DNA from: Methylobacterium iners
GTDB taxonomy: Bacteria > Pseudomonadota > Alphaproteobacteria > Rhizobiales > Beijerinckiaceae
Length of the DNA stretch: 64,000 nt
Direction: 5' to 3'
NCBI RefSeq assembly: GCF_022179305.1
Contig: NZ_BPQP01000023.1
Location: 1-64,000, forward strand
The notes beneath the pieces were generated by a model. The model was given only the letters and a program-made list of their open reading frames with translations, was not told the DNA's origin and did not search any database. The position numbers and the translations under genes were made by a program. Of this stretch, positions 61,273-64,000 are shown one piece after another. How positions within the stretch are numbered: the first letter of the stretch is position 1; every line of letters starts with the position of its first letter.

Positions 61273-62442
61273 ATGCGTGTAGGCCATGAAACCCAATACC
61301 TCGCCGACATCGAGAATGTGCGTTTCCGGATTCGCGTCAGCTCGGCGTTGGAAGCGTTCGACGATCATTGGCCGCGTCGCCTCCGAATGAGGGAGGCCGC
61401 CTGCAGCATCTTCCAATGCGCCGAGCTTATCGATATCTGGCTCGAGACGGTTGGCAGCGCCCGCCGAACTTGTCAGCTCTTCGTCGGGGTCTACGACGCT
61501 GACGGACGCCCTTTGGTCCTGCTCCCGCTCGGCATCGAACGACATCGAGGCGTTAGGCTCCTGACCTTCCTCGACGGCACAGTGGTCGACTATAATCAGC
61601 CGATCTTGTTCCCGGCAGCCCACGCCATCGATCCCGCCGCTTGGTCCGAGATCTGGGACATGATCGTCCGCGCCCTGCCGGACTTCGACGCCGCCATCTT
61701 TGACAGGATGCCCGAACGAGTGGGTGCGCTGCCCAATCCCCTCGTGCCGCCGGGATCTGTTCCGCTTCCAGTCTCCGGCCACGTCATGGGCTTGGCCGGA
61801 TCGGACGCGGACATCGAGGCGCGATTGCCGCATCGGAAGCGCCGCAACCGGCTTCTGCGCCAACTGTCCGGGCAGGGTTCCATCGCCTTCGAGGTCGCTG
61901 GGTCTGTCGCGGAGGCGGAGGCGTTCCTGCAGCAGGTCCTCACGGGCAAGGCGCGGCAATTTGCGAGAACCCGGGTGCCCGGTTTCGAGGTGCCGGGAAA
62001 GCGCGCGTTCTATCTCGCGGCGACGCAGCGCCTGATGTGCCCCGAGACGGTTCACGTGTCCGCCTTGACGGTCGGCGGCGCCGTCGTCGCCTGTCACTGG
62101 GGCCTAATTCTCGAGGGCCGGTTCTACTTGATCCTCACGACCTACGATGCGGACTGGAAGAGGTTCTCACCCGGGGCCATCCACCACGAAGCCCTCATCC
62201 GCTGGTGCCACGCCCGCGGCATGGCGGCCTTCGATTTCGGCGTCGGCGACGAGGCATACAAGGGCGACTACTGCGATACTCGGATCCCGCTCCACAGAGT
62301 CGAGATCAGCCTCTCACGGCGCGGACGGATCTACCTCGCCGTCGAGCGCGGGATGGCTTGGATGAGAAGCACTTCCGTTTGGGAGCTTCTTCGGCCGCTG
62401 AAGTGGATCGCGGTGCGCGCCGTACGCCGAACAAAGGCGTGA
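61273..62442 (+). CDS. GNAT-fold acetyltransferase, BioF2/CelD-like
   Basis: 389 aa from the ATG at 61273; a GTG 15 bases earlier is possible. CelD/BcsL-type double-GNAT protein: SIFQCAELIDIWLETVGSAR, LFVGVYDADGRPLVLLPLGI, PHRKRRNRLLRQLSGQGSIA and MAAFDFGVGDEAYKGDYCDT (the FDFG-GDE-YK signature). Such proteins modify polysaccharides or transfer acyl groups in surface glycan pathways. No glycan genes are adjacent. Convergent with the next gene. Confidence 0.8.
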   Translation: MRVGHETQYLADIENVRFRIRVSSALEAFDDHWPRRLRMREAACSIFQCAELIDIWLETVGSARRTCQLFVGVYDADGRPLVLLPLGIERHRGVRLLTFLDGTVVDYNQPILFPAAHAIDPAAWSEIWDMIVRALPDFDAAIFDRMPERVGALPNPLVPPGSVPLPVSGHVMGLAGSDADIEARLPHRKRRNRLLRQLSGQGSIAFEVAGSVAEAEAFLQQVLTGKARQFARTRVPGFEVPGKRAFYLAATQRLMCPETVHVSALTVGGAVVACHWGLILEGRFYLILTTYDADWKRFSPGAIHHEALIRWCHARGMAAFDFGVGDEAYKGDYCDTRIPLHRVEISLSRRGRIYLAVERGMAWMRSTSVWELLRPLKWIAVRAVRRTKA

Positions 62443-62521
62443 TGGAAGTCGACGGCCTTTGGACCTCATCCGGCGATGCCATGTGGAATCGGACCCCTAT
62501 CGCATTCCCAAACATCCGCCC

Positions 62522-63241
62522 TCAGGGCCGCTGGTGCGGGAAGGCGTAATCGGCCGGAAGGGGATCGAAGCGTGCCGTGCGGACCAGGCCGAAGGCATAT
62601 TGCCGCCTTACGCGGATCATGTATGGCCTGAAGCCGGCCCTACAGGCGCCCTTGAGCGAGGAGACGTTGTCCTCGTCGACGAACGCAATGACCGTGCGCG
62701 CTCCGACATCTGCCGCGCGCTTCGCCATCATCGCTGTCACGGCCGTCATCACGCCCATGCCGCGGTACTGGGGCGGCGTGTACGCATTCTCCAGCATTGC
62801 CTGATCCGGCCCGAGCACTGGCAGCGCACCGCCGCGGCGGATCGCGGCGTCGTAACCGGCCTCGGTGATCCACTGGACGTGGCAGGGCCGGCCGGAGGTC
62901 TCGTCGATGGCCACGAAGCAATGACTGAAGAGGGCGCCCCGCTCGACCATGCGCAGCCTCCAGGCGATATCCGCCCGCTCGTCCGCGCCGCTTCCGGTAT
63001 CGTCGTCCGGGAAGAGCCAAGCCAAGTCCTCAGGCTCGAACGACCGTAGGCTTAGGGGTATACGCGCCGAGGGAACGGCAACCGGCGCGTGGACATCGCG
63101 CCGAAGCCCGACCGAGACCCGCCCCGCGTAGATTCCTTCCCGGAGGCGCCATCTCACCTTCCGGACGAAGCGGGCGATCCGCCCTTCCGCCGGGTCGAGG
63201 CCTTCCCGAGGGGTTCCATCGCCGCCGTCACGAAACGTCAT
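62522..63241 (-). CDS. GNAT-family N-acetyltransferase
   Basis: 239 aa from MTFRDGGDGTPREG (63241). An Arg-rich N-terminal extension precedes a GNAT core: SLRSFEPEDLAWLFPDDD, HCFVAIDETSGRPCHVQWIT, ENAYTPPQYRGMGVMTAVTA (acetyl-CoA loop R/Q-x-x-G-M-G) and VDEDNVSSLKGACRAGFRPY. Substrate unknown. The pairing with the CelD-like gene on the opposite strand may be functional. Confidence 0.78.
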   Translation of the reverse strand: MTFRDGGDGTPREGLDPAEGRIARFVRKVRWRLREGIYAGRVSVGLRRDVHAPVAVPSARIPLSLRSFEPEDLAWLFPDDDTGSGADERADIAWRLRMVERGALFSHCFVAIDETSGRPCHVQWITEAGYDAAIRRGGALPVLGPDQAMLENAYTPPQYRGMGVMTAVTAMMAKRAADVGARTVIAFVDEDNVSSLKGACRAGFRPYMIRVRRQYAFGLVRTARFDPLPADYAFPHQRP

Positions 63242-64000
63242 TGACCTGTTCCCGGCCCAGGTGCCATCGTGTACGCTCCCCATACCCGCTCGGGCGTGCA
63301 GCCGCATCCGTTACGGCAGCTGACAAGGAGCGACACGAGGACATCGACCACGCGGACCGCCTCCGCTCAGGTCGCATCTCAGTGGGCGCTCCGAGGGCCC
63401 GGCCCTTGAAAACTATCAAACCGGTAGGTCGGCCGAAGGCGGCGCATGCCTGTAGGGGCGTCTCCGGGCGCTTGATGCTTGGCGAGCGCGTTTGCGGCGG
63501 CTCGTCGTCGCTGAGCCGCTCGTTGCAAGGCGAGAGGTCGACAGGGCAGCCCCAGCTGCATCGAGCAAGGCGCGCCACCCTCGAGCCCTATCGCCGCGCG
63601 GCGTCCTCCATACCCGTAGCCGAAGCGTAGGGCACCAGTGCCTGGAGACCGAAGGCATGACCCGCCTCGGACGACGTCATGGATCGCGAAGGTGCAAGTG
63701 CGCTTACGGTGCCTCCCCGACAACGATTAACGGCGTTCCGGATCCTCGCCGGACCGGTCGGGACAAGAGGTCCGGTCTCGACGAACCTCGGCAGGCGTCG
63801 CGTGTAGGATCGCCCTTCGCACGGCCGCTCGACGTGCGGCTTTCCCCGCCCTGTTCAATTCGAAGAATCTGGACGAATAAGGATGGGCCGCAATCGCCGC
63901 ACCGACGTCAACGCTGTAGTGCCCACATGAAATAGACGAGCTTTTACGCTTATCTGTCAGATAAAATTCCACGGCACTGGAAATGTCTGCATTGCTGATC
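63242..64000. other. Intergenic to window end; palindrome near the edge
   Basis: Nothing gene-like with family support in 759 bases; the open frames on both strands are Arg/Pro/Ala-rich and look non-coding. A perfect palindrome TTATCTG-T-CAGATAA lies at 63950-63964 in a locally AT-rich stretch, possibly an operator of a gene outside the window. Confidence 0.4.

Noticed and set aside
63228-63578. 116-codon minus frame at the right edge
   Set aside because: Composition is like random GC-rich DNA; no start signal or family motif.
1-64000. tRNA and rRNA genes
   Set aside because: None seen by eye on either strand; a tRNA scan was not possible.

Overview
The window looks like part of a large conjugative plasmid (or an integrated relative) from a high-GC alphaproteobacterium. 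Order Hyphomicrobiales fits best, with Methylobacterium or a relative a reasonable guess. The reasons are RepA/RepB partition genes with palindromic parS sites, a RepA_C-type initiator followed by iterons, a complete VirB/VirD4 transfer system under LuxI/LuxR control, and the ArdC / ParB-like / DUF736 / strawberry-notch / TOPRIM / DUF2493 block common on alphaproteobacterial plasmids. The genus is inference only; no rRNA or core gene is present.

Layout. 1-8.3 kb is a decayed mobile-element zone: a TonB receptor behind a cobalamin riboswitch, an IS630 element with a frameshift-type transposase, a broken OprB porin, IS110 and IS3 fragments, a tyrosine recombinase and a decayed receiver-Hpt gene. 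8.3-15.7 kb is a compact accessory island: MazG-type pyrophosphohydrolase and uracil-DNA-glycosylase-like protein (+), then a minus-strand operon of a small acyl-carrier-like protein, an XRE regulator, an ImmA/IrrE metallopeptidase with a chagasin-like (I42) tail, a papain-like protease and a thymidylate-synthase-like protein, then a divergent calcineurin-type phosphoesterase with its own thymidylate-synthase-like domain. 16-29 kb is the plasmid maintenance block. 29-33.6 kb is an arsenic resistance cluster. 33.6-42 kb holds replication and two partition systems. 42-46 kb has a candidate oriT, MobC, MOBP-type relaxase and an AbiE toxin-antitoxin pair. 46-59.6 kb is the minus-strand transfer operon. 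59.6-63.3 kb has LuxR and two acetyltransferase-like genes.

How parts work together. luxI is the first gene of the virB operon, and a consensus lux box lies between luxI and luxR, so transfer is probably turned on by cell density. The 8.3-15.7 kb island is the best candidate for an undescribed system. A papain-like protease sits next to a protein carrying a papain-inhibitor-like domain fused to a regulator-type metallopeptidase. An inverted repeat lies between the -35 and -10 of the operon, and several nucleotide-handling proteins surround it. I read it as a regulated protease/nucleotide conflict (defence-like) module. That reading is inference from domains and gene order.
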